Below are positions 24,854 through 33,937 of a stretch of DNA of 64,000 nt, in pieces. The notes below the pieces were generated by a model. The model was not told the DNA's origin, made no database searches, and saw nothing but the letters and a program-made list of their open reading frames with translations. This stretch comes from JAPSGB01 sp963775185. Lineage in GTDB: Bacteria; Myxococcota_A; Polyangia; Polyangiales; Polyangiaceae. Location of the stretch: positions 310,001 through 374,000 of the forward strand of contig CAVZIE010000006.1 of NCBI GenBank assembly GCA_963775185.1, given 5' to 3'. Position 1 is the first letter of the stretch. Each line of letters starts with the position of its first letter. A program made the translations under genes and the position numbers.

Positions 24854-25786
24854 ATGGCGACGGACTTCTACTCGGAGCTGGGTGTCGCGCGCGACGACAG
24901 CGCGGACGACATCAAGAAAGCGTACCGCAAGCTCGCGGCCAAGCTGCACCCGGACCGCAACCCGGGCGACAAGAAGATGGAGACGCGCTTCAAGGCGGTG
25001 AACCGGGCCTATCAGGTCCTGGGCGACGCCAAGCAGCGCGCCCTGTACGACGAGTTCGGCGAGGACGGCCTGCGCGAGGGCTTCGACGCCGACGCCGCCC
25101 GGGCCTATCGGCGCGCCGCCGGGGCCGGCGGCCGGGTGCGCTACAGCCGCGGCGGCTCCGGCGTGAATTTCGAGGAGGCCTTCGGCGGCAACGGCGCGGG
25201 CTTCGGCGACCTGTTCGGCGATCTGTTCCGCGGTGGCGGCCGTCGTGCCGCGAAGGGTTCGGACGTCGTCAGCGAGGTCACCGTCGATTTCGTCTCGGCG
25301 ATCGAGGGCGCGGCGCTCAAGCTGCGCGTGCAGGACGGCGGGGAAGAGGTCACGGTGCGCGTGCCGCCCGGCGCCGGCGACGGCGACAAGGTGCGCGTGC
25401 CGGGTCACGGCGCGCCCGGCTCGTTCGGCGGACCCGCCGGCGACCTGGTGCTGGTGATCCGCGTCAAGCCGCACCCGCACTTCGAGCGCGACGGGCTGGA
25501 CCTGTACCTGGATCTGCCGATCACCGTCGGTGAGGCCTACCGCGGCGCCAAGGTGCCCGTGCCCACGCCGCAAGGCGAGGTGACGCTCACCGTGCCGAAG
25601 CACGCGCAGAGCGGTCAGGCCGTGCGGCTCAAGGGCAAGGGCGTCAAGCGCAAGGACAAGGCCGGCGACCTGTACGTGCGCTTCCTGATCCGCTTGCCGG
25701 AAGGCGACTCGGAAGAGCTCGAGCAGGCAGCCGCGGCGCTGGACGCCGCGACCGAAGGCGACGTCCGCGCCGGCGTCCGCTTCTGA
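24854..25786 (+). CDS. cbpA: DnaJ-class co-chaperone, CbpA-like
   Basis: The 310-residue protein has an N-terminal J domain with the essential HPD (KLAAKLHPDRNPGD) that stimulates DnaK ATPase. A Gly/Phe-rich linker (GGNGAGFGDLFGDLFRGGG) and two beta-barrel C-terminal substrate-binding domains follow. The cysteine-rich zinc-finger domain of DnaJ is absent, placing it with type II proteins such as CbpA. The assignment to CbpA itself is by architecture. The next gene is convergent (adenosine deaminase, 7 bases after its stop). Confidence 0.85.
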   Translation: MATDFYSELGVARDDSADDIKKAYRKLAAKLHPDRNPGDKKMETRFKAVNRAYQVLGDAKQRALYDEFGEDGLREGFDADAARAYRRAAGAGGRVRYSRGGSGVNFEEAFGGNGAGFGDLFGDLFRGGGRRAAKGSDVVSEVTVDFVSAIEGAALKLRVQDGGEEVTVRVPPGAGDGDKVRVPGHGAPGSFGGPAGDLVLVIRVKPHPHFERDGLDLYLDLPITVGEAYRGAKVPVPTPQGEVTLTVPKHAQSGQAVRLKGKGVKRKDKAGDLYVRFLIRLPEGDSEELEQAAAALDAATEGDVRAGVRF

Positions 25787-25792
25787 GCGACG

Positions 25793-26953
25793 CTACTCTG
25801 CCGACAGCTCGGCGCTGGCGCGCGGTCGCGACGCCGTCGGCGGCGGTGCGGCCAGCAGATTGCCGTGGTCGTCGTAGCGATCGAGCTCGACGGTGACGCG
25901 GCGCAGCGCCGCCTGCTTCTCGTGGAACGGGCGGAAGCTCGACTTGAAGCCCGCGACGATGATGCTCTTGATGTCCTTGAACGGGACGCCCATCTGCGTG
26001 TGCACGAGCCACAGCTCCTTCGACACGCTGGTGTCCGTGATCAGCCGGTTGTCGGTGTTCACGGTCACGCGCAGGCCGAGATCGAAATAGAACTTGAGCG
26101 GGTGCACGCTCAGGTCCTTGACCGCGCCGGTCTGCACGTTGCTCGACGGACAGCACTCGAGCGGGATCCGGTGATCGTTCACGTAGTGCAGCAGGTCGCC
26201 GTTCTCGCGGAGCCTGACGCCGTGGCCGATGCGGTGCGCGCCGCAGACGTGGATCGCCTGGGCGATCGACTCCGGGCCATAGGCTTCGCCGGCGTGGATC
26301 GTGGTGTTGATGTTGTTGTCGCGCACCAGCTGGAACGCCGCGCGATGGTGCTTGGCCGGGTGATCGTACTCGGCGCCTGCGAGGTCGAAGCCCACCACGC
26401 CGCGCCCCTTGTACGCCACGGCGAGCTCCGCCATCTCGTAGCTCGACTCCGGCGAGATGTTGCGGATGCCGCAGATGATGACGTTGGCCTTGATGCCGTA
26501 GGTCTCGCGAGCGCGGCGCAGGCCGTCGAGCACCGCTTCCACGACCTTGATAAGCTTGAGGCCTTGCTGCGTGTGAAGCATGGGCGAGTAGCGCACTTCC
26601 ATGTAGCGCACGTTCTCGCGATGGGCGTCTTCGGCGAGCTCGAAGGCGATGCGCTCGAGCGCTTCTTCGGTCTGCATCACGCGCAGCGTGATCTCGAAGC
26701 CGCGCAGGTACTCGACCAGCGATCCGAAGTTCTTGCCGCAGCCGATGGCTTCGCGCAGGCCCTCGACGGTGCGCGCCGGCAGCTCGATATCGTTGGCTTC
26801 CGCGAGATCGAGAATCGTCTCGAGCCTGAGCGAGCCGTCCAGGTGGACGTGGAGGTCGGTCTTCGGCAACGCCCGGAAGACCTCGATCGGGACGTTGTTC
26901 TCGGGGTAGCCGCCGTTCGCTGGCGGCTGGGTGTCGGGATTCGAATGCTCCAT
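25793..26953 (-). CDS. add: Adenosine deaminase
   Basis: The 386-residue enzyme has the amidohydrolase zinc motifs: TDLHVHLDGSLR (HxH), HAGEAYGPESI (His and catalytic Glu), and a C-terminal Asp in TVNTDNRLI. GHGVRL and SNVQTG also match adenosine deaminases. It deaminates adenosine to inosine in purine salvage. After the catalytic domain, ~25 Pro/Ala-rich residues form a nonconserved tail. The N-terminus has ~20 residues before the domain. Another nucleoside specificity cannot be excluded, since all family members share the motifs. Confidence 0.88.
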   Translation of the reverse strand: MEHSNPDTQPPANGGYPENNVPIEVFRALPKTDLHVHLDGSLRLETILDLAEANDIELPARTVEGLREAIGCGKNFGSLVEYLRGFEITLRVMQTEEALERIAFELAEDAHRENVRYMEVRYSPMLHTQQGLKLIKVVEAVLDGLRRARETYGIKANVIICGIRNISPESSYEMAELAVAYKGRGVVGFDLAGAEYDHPAKHHRAAFQLVRDNNINTTIHAGEAYGPESIAQAIHVCGAHRIGHGVRLRENGDLLHYVNDHRIPLECCPSSNVQTGAVKDLSVHPLKFYFDLGLRVTVNTDNRLITDTSVSKELWLVHTQMGVPFKDIKSIIVAGFKSSFRPFHEKQAALRRVTVELDRYDDHGNLLAAPPPTASRPRASAELSAE

Positions 26954-27007
26954 GGCGAAGCATAGCTGCGTTCTGTCGCAGCCCCAAGGGCGCCTTTCCC
27001 GTCGACT

Positions 27008-27046
27008 GATGTCGGTCCGGCGCGGCTGACGGGCCGGACCGCCGGC
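27008..27046. repeat. R1 repeat, short degenerate copy
   Basis: GATGTCGGTCCGGCGCGG is followed after CTGAC by GGGCCGGACCGCCGGC, an incomplete opposite arm lacking its CATC end. It lies in the 102-base gap between the adenosine deaminase gene and the VKOR-DsbA gene, both on the minus strand. Confidence 0.7.
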
Positions 27047-27055
27047 AGCAGGCGG

Positions 27056-28198
27056 TCAGGAGGCGGGATTGGTCCCGGCTCCCGCGCGCTTCCGGCCTGC
27101 GAAGGCGACGCCGAGCGCGAGGAGCGCGGCGGCGATGGCGTAGATCGGGCCGGGAATGCCGACCCCGCCGTCGCCAGCGGCGGCCTGGTCGAAGGCCTTG
27201 CGGAAGACGTCCTCGGGCTGCGCGCCGATGATCTGCTGGTTGCCGACCCACGTCGTAGGCAGGCCCTCGAAGCCCGCGTCGTGGAGGATCTTCTGCTCCG
27301 CGTCGATGTGCGCGTCCGTCGCGGGATCCACGATGCAGTGATCGTAACGATCCACGTCGACGCCGAAGCCCACGGCCAGCCGTCGGGTCGCCGAGGGCGT
27401 GAGCTCCTCGGCCTCGAACAGCGCGTTCGCCATCACGTCGCCCTTGCCTTGCGCCTCGGCGCAGACGTAGGCGCGCGCCGCGTCGTGGGCGTGCAGGTGC
27501 TGCGACAGCGGCATGTTCAAGCGCACGAAATTCACCTGGCCCGCGTAGGCCGCGAACAGCTTCTGCAGCTGCGGGTGGAGCATGCGGCAGTACGGGCACT
27601 CGAAGTCCGCGAACTCGACGACGTTGATCTTGCCCGGCTTGTAGAGTGCGGCGATCGCCGGCGGGACCGGCGGCCGCGGGCGCAGGCGCGGCCACGCGAG
27701 CGGCGCCGCCACGGCGAGTGCGCCCAGCACGACCCACGCCCACGGCGCGAGATCGGGCCGACCCGTCTCTTCTTGACCGGCGCTCTTGACCCAGAACATG
27801 ACGGCCGCCACCACGGCGACGATCGACGACGTGTCCGCGACCAGGCAAAACTCGCAGAAGCGTCCGATCTTCAGCGCCTGGAGCAGGATGAAGATCGAGC
27901 CGGCCAGCCCGCCCACGCCGGCGAGCGCCAGCAGCATCACCCGTCGCTGCGCGAGCGAGCCGAACAGCGACGCGAGCAGCAGCATCCCGAAGCCGGCGAG
28001 CCCGACGTCGGGCACGGGGATGCCCGGGCCGATGGGGAGATAGCCGTAGCCGCTGTGCCGCACCGCTCCGCAGCCGGAGTCGGCCGCCGTACAGAACGCG
28101 GGGTTCAGCGTCGCGTAGTCCACGAACAGCGCCGCGCTCGCGGCCAGCGCGACCACGCAGCAGAGGCGCAACAGGAATAGCCAGTGGGCGGAACGCAC
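27056..28198 (-). CDS. VKOR and DsbA-like thioredoxin fusion protein
   Basis: The 380-residue membrane protein begins with VKOR-like transmembrane helices and the active-site pair FCEFC plus upstream cysteines (FCTAADSGCGAV). Its C-terminal half is a DsbA-type thioredoxin domain with the motif FADFECPYCRMLH (CPYC) and a cis-Pro region (GLPTTWVG). A final hydrophobic segment (PIYAIAAALLALGVAFAG) suggests another membrane anchor. Such fusions both reoxidise and perform disulfide bond formation in the periplasm, which fits the many cysteine-rich exported proteins nearby. GTG start at 28196-28198; divergent from rnr, 33 bases between starts. Confidence 0.88.
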   Translation of the reverse strand: MRSAHWLFLLRLCCVVALAASAALFVDYATLNPAFCTAADSGCGAVRHSGYGYLPIGPGIPVPDVGLAGFGMLLLASLFGSLAQRRVMLLALAGVGGLAGSIFILLQALKIGRFCEFCLVADTSSIVAVVAAVMFWVKSAGQEETGRPDLAPWAWVVLGALAVAAPLAWPRLRPRPPVPPAIAALYKPGKINVVEFADFECPYCRMLHPQLQKLFAAYAGQVNFVRLNMPLSQHLHAHDAARAYVCAEAQGKGDVMANALFEAEELTPSATRRLAVGFGVDVDRYDHCIVDPATDAHIDAEQKILHDAGFEGLPTTWVGNQQIIGAQPEDVFRKAFDQAAAGDGGVGIPGPIYAIAAALLALGVAFAGRKRAGAGTNPAS

Positions 28199-28231
28199 GC
28201 GAGACCAGGGCGGGAGGATACCTCGGGACGG

Positions 28232-30566
28232 ATGACCCGTGCCTGGGCTATGACCGACCGGGCCATGGCGCAACCTCTGCCTTCCCGCGGCGACATCGTG
28301 GGCTGTCTCGAAGCTGCCGGCCGGGCGTTGCACGCGCGCGAGGTCGCCACGCGCTGCGGCGTGCCGGAAGGCTCGTATTCCCGCATGCTGGAGCTGCTCG
28401 ACCAGCTGGTGTTCGACCGCACGATCAAGCGCATCGGGCACCGGTTCGCCGTCCGGCCGGAGGCCGCGCGCCTGGGCATGTGGGAGGGCGTGCTGTCGGT
28501 CAATCCGCGGGGCTTCGGCTTCGTGGCCGCTGCCGGCCAGGAGGACGTCTACGTGGCGCCGGACGGCATCGGCGGCGCGATGCACGGCGACCACGTGCGC
28601 GTCGCGGTGATCGCGCGGACGCCGCGCGGCATCGAGGGACGCATCGAGGAGGTCGTCAAGCGCCGCAACCCGCGCGTGGCGGGTGTGCTCCGACGTCGCG
28701 GCAAGAGCGCGTGGCTCGAGCCGGACGACGCGCGCGTGCGCGGTCCAATCGTCGTGACCCAAGGCCGCGAGGGCAAGGACGGCGAGGCGGCGGTCGTCAG
28801 CATCACGCGCTTCCCGGCCTACGCGAACGAGAACCGCCGAGGGCGAGATCGTCGCCGTGCTCGGGCAGCCCGGCGATCCCAACTCCGAGGTCGCGAAGAT
28901 CCTGGTGCGCGAGCAGATCGAGGAAGAGCACCCGGACGGCGCGGTGCGCGACGCGGAGGCGATGGCGGCGCGCATCCAGCACATGTCGCTGGAGGGTCGC
29001 GTCGATCTCCGCGACGTCCCGCTTCCGACCATCGATCCCGACGACGCGCGCGACCACGACGACGCGGTGTGGGTGGAGCGCAACGGCGAGGGCTACCGCG
29101 CGTACATCGCCATCGCGGACGTGAGCGAATACGTCCAGCCCGGCTCCGAGCTCGACAAGGAGGCGGAGTCGCGCGGCTGCACGATCTACCTGCCGGACCG
29201 CGCGATCCCCATGCTGCCCGCGGCGCTGGCCGCGGATCTGTGCTCGCTCCTGCCGGAGCGCGAGCGGCTGTGCCTGTGCGTGATCGCCGAGCTGGACAAG
29301 CAGGGCAAGGTCAACCGCTTCGAGATCGTCGAAGGCGTGATGCGCTCGGCGGCGATGCTCAGCTACGGCGGCGTGGCGCGCGCGCTCGGCTTCACCGAGC
29401 TGCCACCGAAGAGCCCGGCCGCCGAGGCGTTCAAGCGCGATCTGCGTGTGGTCGAGGAACTGACGCGCAAGCTTCGCAAGCGTCGCATGAGCCGCGGCGC
29501 GCTGGATCTCGATCTGCCCGAGCCGCGCGTGATCCTCGACGAGAAGACCGGCGCGCCGACGGACGTCGTGCGTCGCACGCAGGATCCGGGCGTGAAGCGC
29601 GCTTACCAGATCGTCGAAGAGCTGATGCTGCTCGCCAACGAGCTGGTGGCGCAGTGGCTGAGCCGGCACCGCGCGCCGACCGTGTACCGCGTGCACGGCA
29701 AGCCCGACGAGAAGAAGCTCGACCGTCTGGGCGAGGTCGCCGAGAAGCTCGGCGTGGAGTTCGACCTGTCGGAGATGGTCGAGCCCGCGGGCGTCGGCAA
29801 GTGGCTGCGGAAGACCGCCGACCACCCGAAGAAGAACGTGCTCGAGATGCTGCTGCTCCGATCGCTGAAGCAGGCCGTCTACGACATCGTCAACATCGGT
29901 CACTTCGGGCTCGCGTCGGACGCGTATCTGCACTTCACCTCGCCGATCCGTCGCTACCCGGACATCGAGGTGCACCGCGCGGTCAAGCGCCTGCTTCGCG
30001 GCGCCAAGCCGGACACCAGCGCGTCCGCCATCGAGACACTGCGCTCCAGCGCGACCCAGTCGAGCACGCGCGAGCGGGCCGCGGTGGACGTGGAACGCGA
30101 GGTCGTCGATCTGTACCGGGCGCTGCTCATGCGCGATCACATCGGCGATATCCTGGAGGGCACGGTCACGGCCATCGTCGGCAGCGGCATGTTCGTGTCC
30201 CTGGACGCGCCGTACGTCGACGTGCTCGTGCTGTACGAAGCCATGGGTCCGGATCGCTATGAAGCAACGGACGACGAGCTCGGCGTGGTGGGCACGCGCT
30301 CGGGCGACACGGTGAGCGTCGGCGATCGCGTCATGGTCGCTATCGAGGACGTCGCGATCCTGCGCCGTACCGTCTACGGCCGGCGCGTCCCGCCGCAGAA
30401 GGTGCTGGACGAGCTGGAGCGCGATCGCCCGAAGGGGCGCCGCAGCAAGGGCGCGCCGCCGCCGCCGCCGCGCGGCAAGCCCGGACCCGGCAAGCCGGCG
30501 CGCGGCAAGCCCGGGCCCGCCGCGCCCGCGCGCGGCAAGACGACGAAGAAGCGGCGCCGGCGCTGA
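28232..30566 (+). CDS. rnr: Ribonuclease R (RNB family), with a +1 frameshift
   Basis: The protein has an N-terminal winged-helix region and cold-shock domains (GVLSVNPRGFGFVAAAGQED), the catalytic RNB domain (IDPDDARDHDDAVWVE, the Mg-binding Asp cluster), an S1 domain (LEGTVTAIVGSGMFVSLD) and a Lys/Arg-rich tail. It degrades structured RNA 3' to 5'. The frame changes between AYANEN and EGEIVAVLGQPGDP at about 28833-28840 where a C appears extra in GAACCGCCGAG. Without correction the protein would be truncated before the catalytic domain. Start ATG 28232; ATGs at 28250 and 28265 are also possible. Confidence 0.9.
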
Positions 30567-30574
30567 TTGGCGCC

Positions 30575-31396
30575 TCAGCAGTATCCGGCGCTCTGCATCG
30601 ACACGAGGTACGAGGCGCAGCTCGACTCGATCTTCAGGTCCGCCGTCGACTGGCAGCCGGACTGGTACTGCGACGGCAGGGACGGGCAGCAGTAGTTCGT
30701 GAGCTCGTCGCACGAGGGCGCGCCCTGGCCGGTGCACCAGCCGGTGTTCTTGTACGCCTGCAGCGTGCTCGAGCAGCTCGACTCGATCCACAGATCGGCC
30801 GTCGTCTGGCAGCTGGACTGGTAGCTCGTGGGCAGCGAGCTACAGCACGCCGACAGGTCGTCGCACGAAGGGTGTCCCTGCCCGTTGCACCAGCTCTGCT
30901 GATACGACGACAGCGCCGACGCGCACGATGCGTCGTAGTTCGACGCGACGATCTGCTGGCAGCCGGACTGGTACGAGGCGGGCAGCTCGGCGCAGCAGGT
31001 CGACAGCGTCTGGCAGCTCGCCGACGTGCCGCCGCCGCTGCCGCCGGTGCCGCCGCCGTACGCCGGCCGCCGCGTACCGCCGAAGCCGCCGCCGCTTCCG
31101 CCGGTGCCGCCGGTGCCGCCGAAGCCGCCGCCCAATCCGCCGGCCCCGCCCATGGCGCCGGTGCCGCCGAATGCGCCGGTGCCGCCAGAGGCGCCGGTGC
31201 CGCCGAATGCGCCACTCCCGCCGTTGCCCCCGGAGGCGCTGCTGCCGCCGTTGCCCCCGGAACCGCTGCCCGACTGGCCGCCGTTTCCGCCCTGCGCGCC
31301 GCCGTCACCGAAGCCGCTGCCGCCGCTGCCCCCGCACGCGACCGCCAGCGAGACCGCGGTAAACCCTGCGAACCAAGCCCCGAAGTGAACCGACAT
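30575..31396 (-). CDS. Gly-rich lipoprotein with three cysteine-rich repeats
   Basis: The 273-residue protein has a signal peptide ending in LAVAC, then a long Gly/Ser/Ala-rich spacer (residues ~22-128, GGTGGSGG-like), and a C-terminal part made of three ~45-residue repeats. Each repeat has Cys, then a CC pair after about six residues, then LPxSYQS-x-C, then SCxxxLxxxxxxxW/Y-C: SCQTLSTCCAELPASYQSGC, SCDDLSACCSSLPTSYQSSC, SCDELTNYCCPSLPSQYQSG. The regular spacing implies a disulfide-linked repeat domain I cannot assign. It is convergent with rnr (8-base gap). Confidence 0.75.
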   Translation of the reverse strand: MSVHFGAWFAGFTAVSLAVACGGSGGSGFGDGGAQGGNGGQSGSGSGGNGGSSASGGNGGSGAFGGTGASGGTGAFGGTGAMGGAGGLGGGFGGTGGTGGSGGGFGGTRRPAYGGGTGGSGGGTSASCQTLSTCCAELPASYQSGCQQIVASNYDASCASALSSYQQSWCNGQGHPSCDDLSACCSSLPTSYQSSCQTTADLWIESSCSSTLQAYKNTGWCTGQGAPSCDELTNYCCPSLPSQYQSGCQSTADLKIESSCASYLVSMQSAGYC

Positions 31397-31412
31397 GAGT
31401 CTCTCCCTCGCG

Positions 31413-32720
31413 TCATACGCGCGGCGTGATCACTTCCATCCCCATGAACGATCGCAGCGCCTCGGGCACGACGACGCTGCCGTCTTTCTGTTGGAGCTGT
31501 TCGAGGATCGCGACCATCGTGCGGCCGATGGCGACGCCGGAGCCGTTCAGGGTGTGCACGAGCCTGGGCTTGGATTTCGGTTCGGCGCGGAACCGGATCT
31601 TGGCGCGGCGTGCCTGGTAGTCGGTAAAGAGCGAGCAGCTCGAGATCTCGCGGTACGCGTTCTGCGACGGCAGCCACACTTCCAGGTCGTACGTCTTGGC
31701 CGAGCCGAAGCCGAGATCGCCGGTGCACAGCTCCACGACGCGGTAGTGCAGGCCGAGCCCCTGCAGCACCTTCTCGGCGTGACTCGTCAAGAGCTCCAGC
31801 TGCTCGAGCGACGTCTCCGGATCGGCGAAGCGCACCAGCTCGACCTTGTCGAACTGGTGGTTGCGGATCAGCCCGCGCACGTCCTTGCCGTACGAGCCGG
31901 CCTCGCTGCGGAAGCACGCGGTGAACGCCGCGTACGCGATGGGCAGCTTGGCCCCGTCGAGGATCTCGTCGGCGTGCAGGTTGGTGACGGGGACCTCCGC
32001 CGTGGGGATCAGGTAGAGCGGGCTCGGGTCGTCCTCGCCGCTGCGGTGCGTCTTGAACAGATCCTGCTCGAACTTCGGCAGCTGGCCGGTGCCGCGCAGC
32101 GCTTCGGCCTTCACGAGGAACGGCGGGTACACCTCGGTGTAGCCGTGCTCGCGCGTGTGCAGGTCGAGCATGTACGTCACGAGCGCGCGCTCGAGCCGCG
32201 CCGCCGCGCCCCACAACACGGCGAAGCGCGCACCGGACAGCTTCGCTGCGCGCTCGAAGTCGAGAATCCCGAGCGCTGCGCCGACCTCCCAGTGCGCCTG
32301 CGGCTCGAAGTCGTACGTCGGCTTGTCGCCCCACACGCGGCGCACGGGATTGTCGCCTTCACCCCTGCCTTCCGGCGTCGACGCGTGTGGCAGGTTCGGC
32401 ACCGCGAGCAGGCCTTGTTCCACCTCCGCCTCGACCTCCGCGAGGCGCGCTTCGAGCTGCTTCACCTGCTCGGACACCTGCTTGAGCTCGTCACGGCGCG
32501 CCGCGAAGGCGGCCTTGTCGCCGCCCCTGGCGAGCTTGCTCATCTCCTGGTTCGCGGCGTTGCGCCGCGCCTGGAGCGCCTCGGTCTCCGCGATCAGCTC
32601 GCGCCGGCGCGCGAGCGCGTCCGCCATGCCGTCGAGACTCGCCGCGGCGGCGTCGGAGCGACGGCGCAGACCCGCGCGGACTTCGTCGAGGTGTTCAGCT
32701 ACGTGGCGCGCGTCGAGCAT
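31413..32720 (-). CDS. serS: Seryl-tRNA synthetase
   Basis: The 435-residue enzyme has the N-terminal antiparallel coiled-coil arm (ARRNAANQEMSKLARGGDK), class II motif 2 (FRSEAGSYGKDVRGLIRNHQ), the serine pocket TAEVPVTNLHADEIL, and motif 3 (NGSGVAIGRTMVAILE). It charges tRNA-Ser, one copy of which lies at 22786. The start ATG at 32718-32720 gives MLDARHVAEHLDEVRAGLRR, a normal SerRS N-terminus. The glycine-rich lipoprotein gene lies immediately downstream on the same strand. Confidence 0.95.
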   Translation of the reverse strand: MLDARHVAEHLDEVRAGLRRRSDAAAASLDGMADALARRRELIAETEALQARRNAANQEMSKLARGGDKAAFAARRDELKQVSEQVKQLEARLAEVEAEVEQGLLAVPNLPHASTPEGRGEGDNPVRRVWGDKPTYDFEPQAHWEVGAALGILDFERAAKLSGARFAVLWGAAARLERALVTYMLDLHTREHGYTEVYPPFLVKAEALRGTGQLPKFEQDLFKTHRSGEDDPSPLYLIPTAEVPVTNLHADEILDGAKLPIAYAAFTACFRSEAGSYGKDVRGLIRNHQFDKVELVRFADPETSLEQLELLTSHAEKVLQGLGLHYRVVELCTGDLGFGSAKTYDLEVWLPSQNAYREISSCSLFTDYQARRAKIRFRAEPKSKPRLVHTLNGSGVAIGRTMVAILEQLQQKDGSVVVPEALRSFMGMEVITPRV

Positions 32721-32760
32721 GGCGCCCGGTCCTAGCGCTTCCGCGCCGCGCCGACCAGCC

Positions 32761-33297
32761 TCAGAAGCCGACGCCGATGCCGACGCCCACGGACGTTCGC
32801 GGCCGGTTGACGTACTTCTGCACCAGCAGCCAGTCGGTCACGAGTGTGCAGGTCCGCTGCTGCGGTCCGTTGCAGCCGTGCCACACGCCGCCGTCCTCGC
32901 GATCGCCGTCCTCGTTGAAGTAGGTCACGCGGCCGTCGGGCGTGATCGCCAACCAGGCGGCGGCGCCACCGGGCGGCGCGGCGTTCTCGACGCCGATGCG
33001 TCCGAGCAGGCGGTTGTCGGTGCCGGCGAGGTGGCCGTCCGGCAACAGGATCCCGAGCGGATCGTAGTCCTTGTTCACGATGCGCCCCGCGCGGTCGATG
33101 ACGAACAACAGGTCGCCGCCCTCGAGCACCTGGCCGTTCGCCAGGATCTCGATCGGGTCGTCATCCGGGCGGTCCCAGCGCGCCGGCGCGATGATGAGCG
33201 GCGCGCCGCCCTCCTGCCAGCTCGGCGGCGGAGTCGCGGAGCAGCCCGCCGCGGCCACGGCCACGGCCAGGGTCAAGAGCAGGTCGAAGCGACGCAT
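32761..33297 (-). CDS. Small lipoprotein of unknown function
   Basis: The 178-residue protein has a signal peptide with lipobox AAAGC after a TLAVAVA core. The mature part is rich in Asp and Gly and includes IIAPARWDRPDDDP, PDGHLAGTDNRLLGRIG and a single CNGPQQRTC pair. The C-terminus ends RTSVGVGIGVGF, resembling the last strand of a beta-barrel, but the protein is too short to be a full porin. No family is recognised. ATG 33295-33297 was preferred over GTG 33303 because of the normal signal-peptide length. Confidence 0.65.
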   Translation of the reverse strand: MRRFDLLLTLAVAVAAAGCSATPPPSWQEGGAPLIIAPARWDRPDDDPIEILANGQVLEGGDLLFVIDRAGRIVNKDYDPLGILLPDGHLAGTDNRLLGRIGVENAAPPGGAAAWLAITPDGRVTYFNEDGDREDGGVWHGCNGPQQRTCTLVTDWLLVQKYVNRPRTSVGVGIGVGF

Positions 33298-33422
33298 GGC
33301 CACAAGGATAGCCCGTACGGGGAAGTCGCGCGAAGCGGGGACGTGTGCCGGCGCCTCGGCCTCGCGGCCAGGGTGGGTGATGCTGGCACCAGCGCCGCCG
33401 GATCTGACATCATCTCCGCCCG

Positions 33423-33863
33423 ATGAGCGGAAATACCCGGTACTTGGTCATAGTGGCCCTGGCGTTGGCAGGCACGGGCATGGGCGCGTGCGGAGGTGGC
33501 GGCGGGCACGGCAAGGCACCCGATCTGGCCACGGCACGCGCCGCCGCGCCGCGCGGCAGCAGTGTGTTCTCGCGCCAGTGCGCCGGGTGCCACGGCAACG
33601 ACGGACAGGGACGCGGCAGCACGCCGCAGGTGATCGGCAAGGGCGCCCTGCCGGCGGAGGGCTCGGCCGGACCCCTCCACACCGCCGCCGACCTGTTCGC
33701 GTACGTGAAAGGCAACATGCCGTTGCCGCGCTCGCGCGTCGGATCGCTCGCGGACGCCGACTACTGGGCGGTCGTGACGTATCTGGTCGCCGCGAACCAC
33801 CACGACGTGCCCGCCGGCGGCGTTACGGCGGCGAACGCCGCCAGCGTCGCGATCAATCCCTGA
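33423..33863 (+). CDS. Cytochrome c lipoprotein, single haem
   Basis: The 146-residue protein has a lipoprotein signal peptide (GTGMGAC) and one c-type haem motif, CAGCHGNDGQGRG. A candidate sixth-ligand Met lies in FAYVKGNMPLP, a standard spacing for class I cytochrome c. It should be anchored in the periplasm and pass electrons; redox partners cannot be inferred. It is divergent from the small lipoprotein gene at 32761 (125 bases between starts) and lies just upstream of the GTG-started gene at 33938. Confidence 0.85.
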   Translation: MSGNTRYLVIVALALAGTGMGACGGGGGHGKAPDLATARAAAPRGSSVFSRQCAGCHGNDGQGRGSTPQVIGKGALPAEGSAGPLHTAADLFAYVKGNMPLPRSRVGSLADADYWAVVTYLVAANHHDVPAGGVTAANAASVAINP

Positions 33864-33937
33864 CGCCCACCAACACGAGACCGCGGCTTTCTTGCCCGTT
33901 TCGCCCACCCGCGAATAGGTGACAAGCGGGAGGGCTC

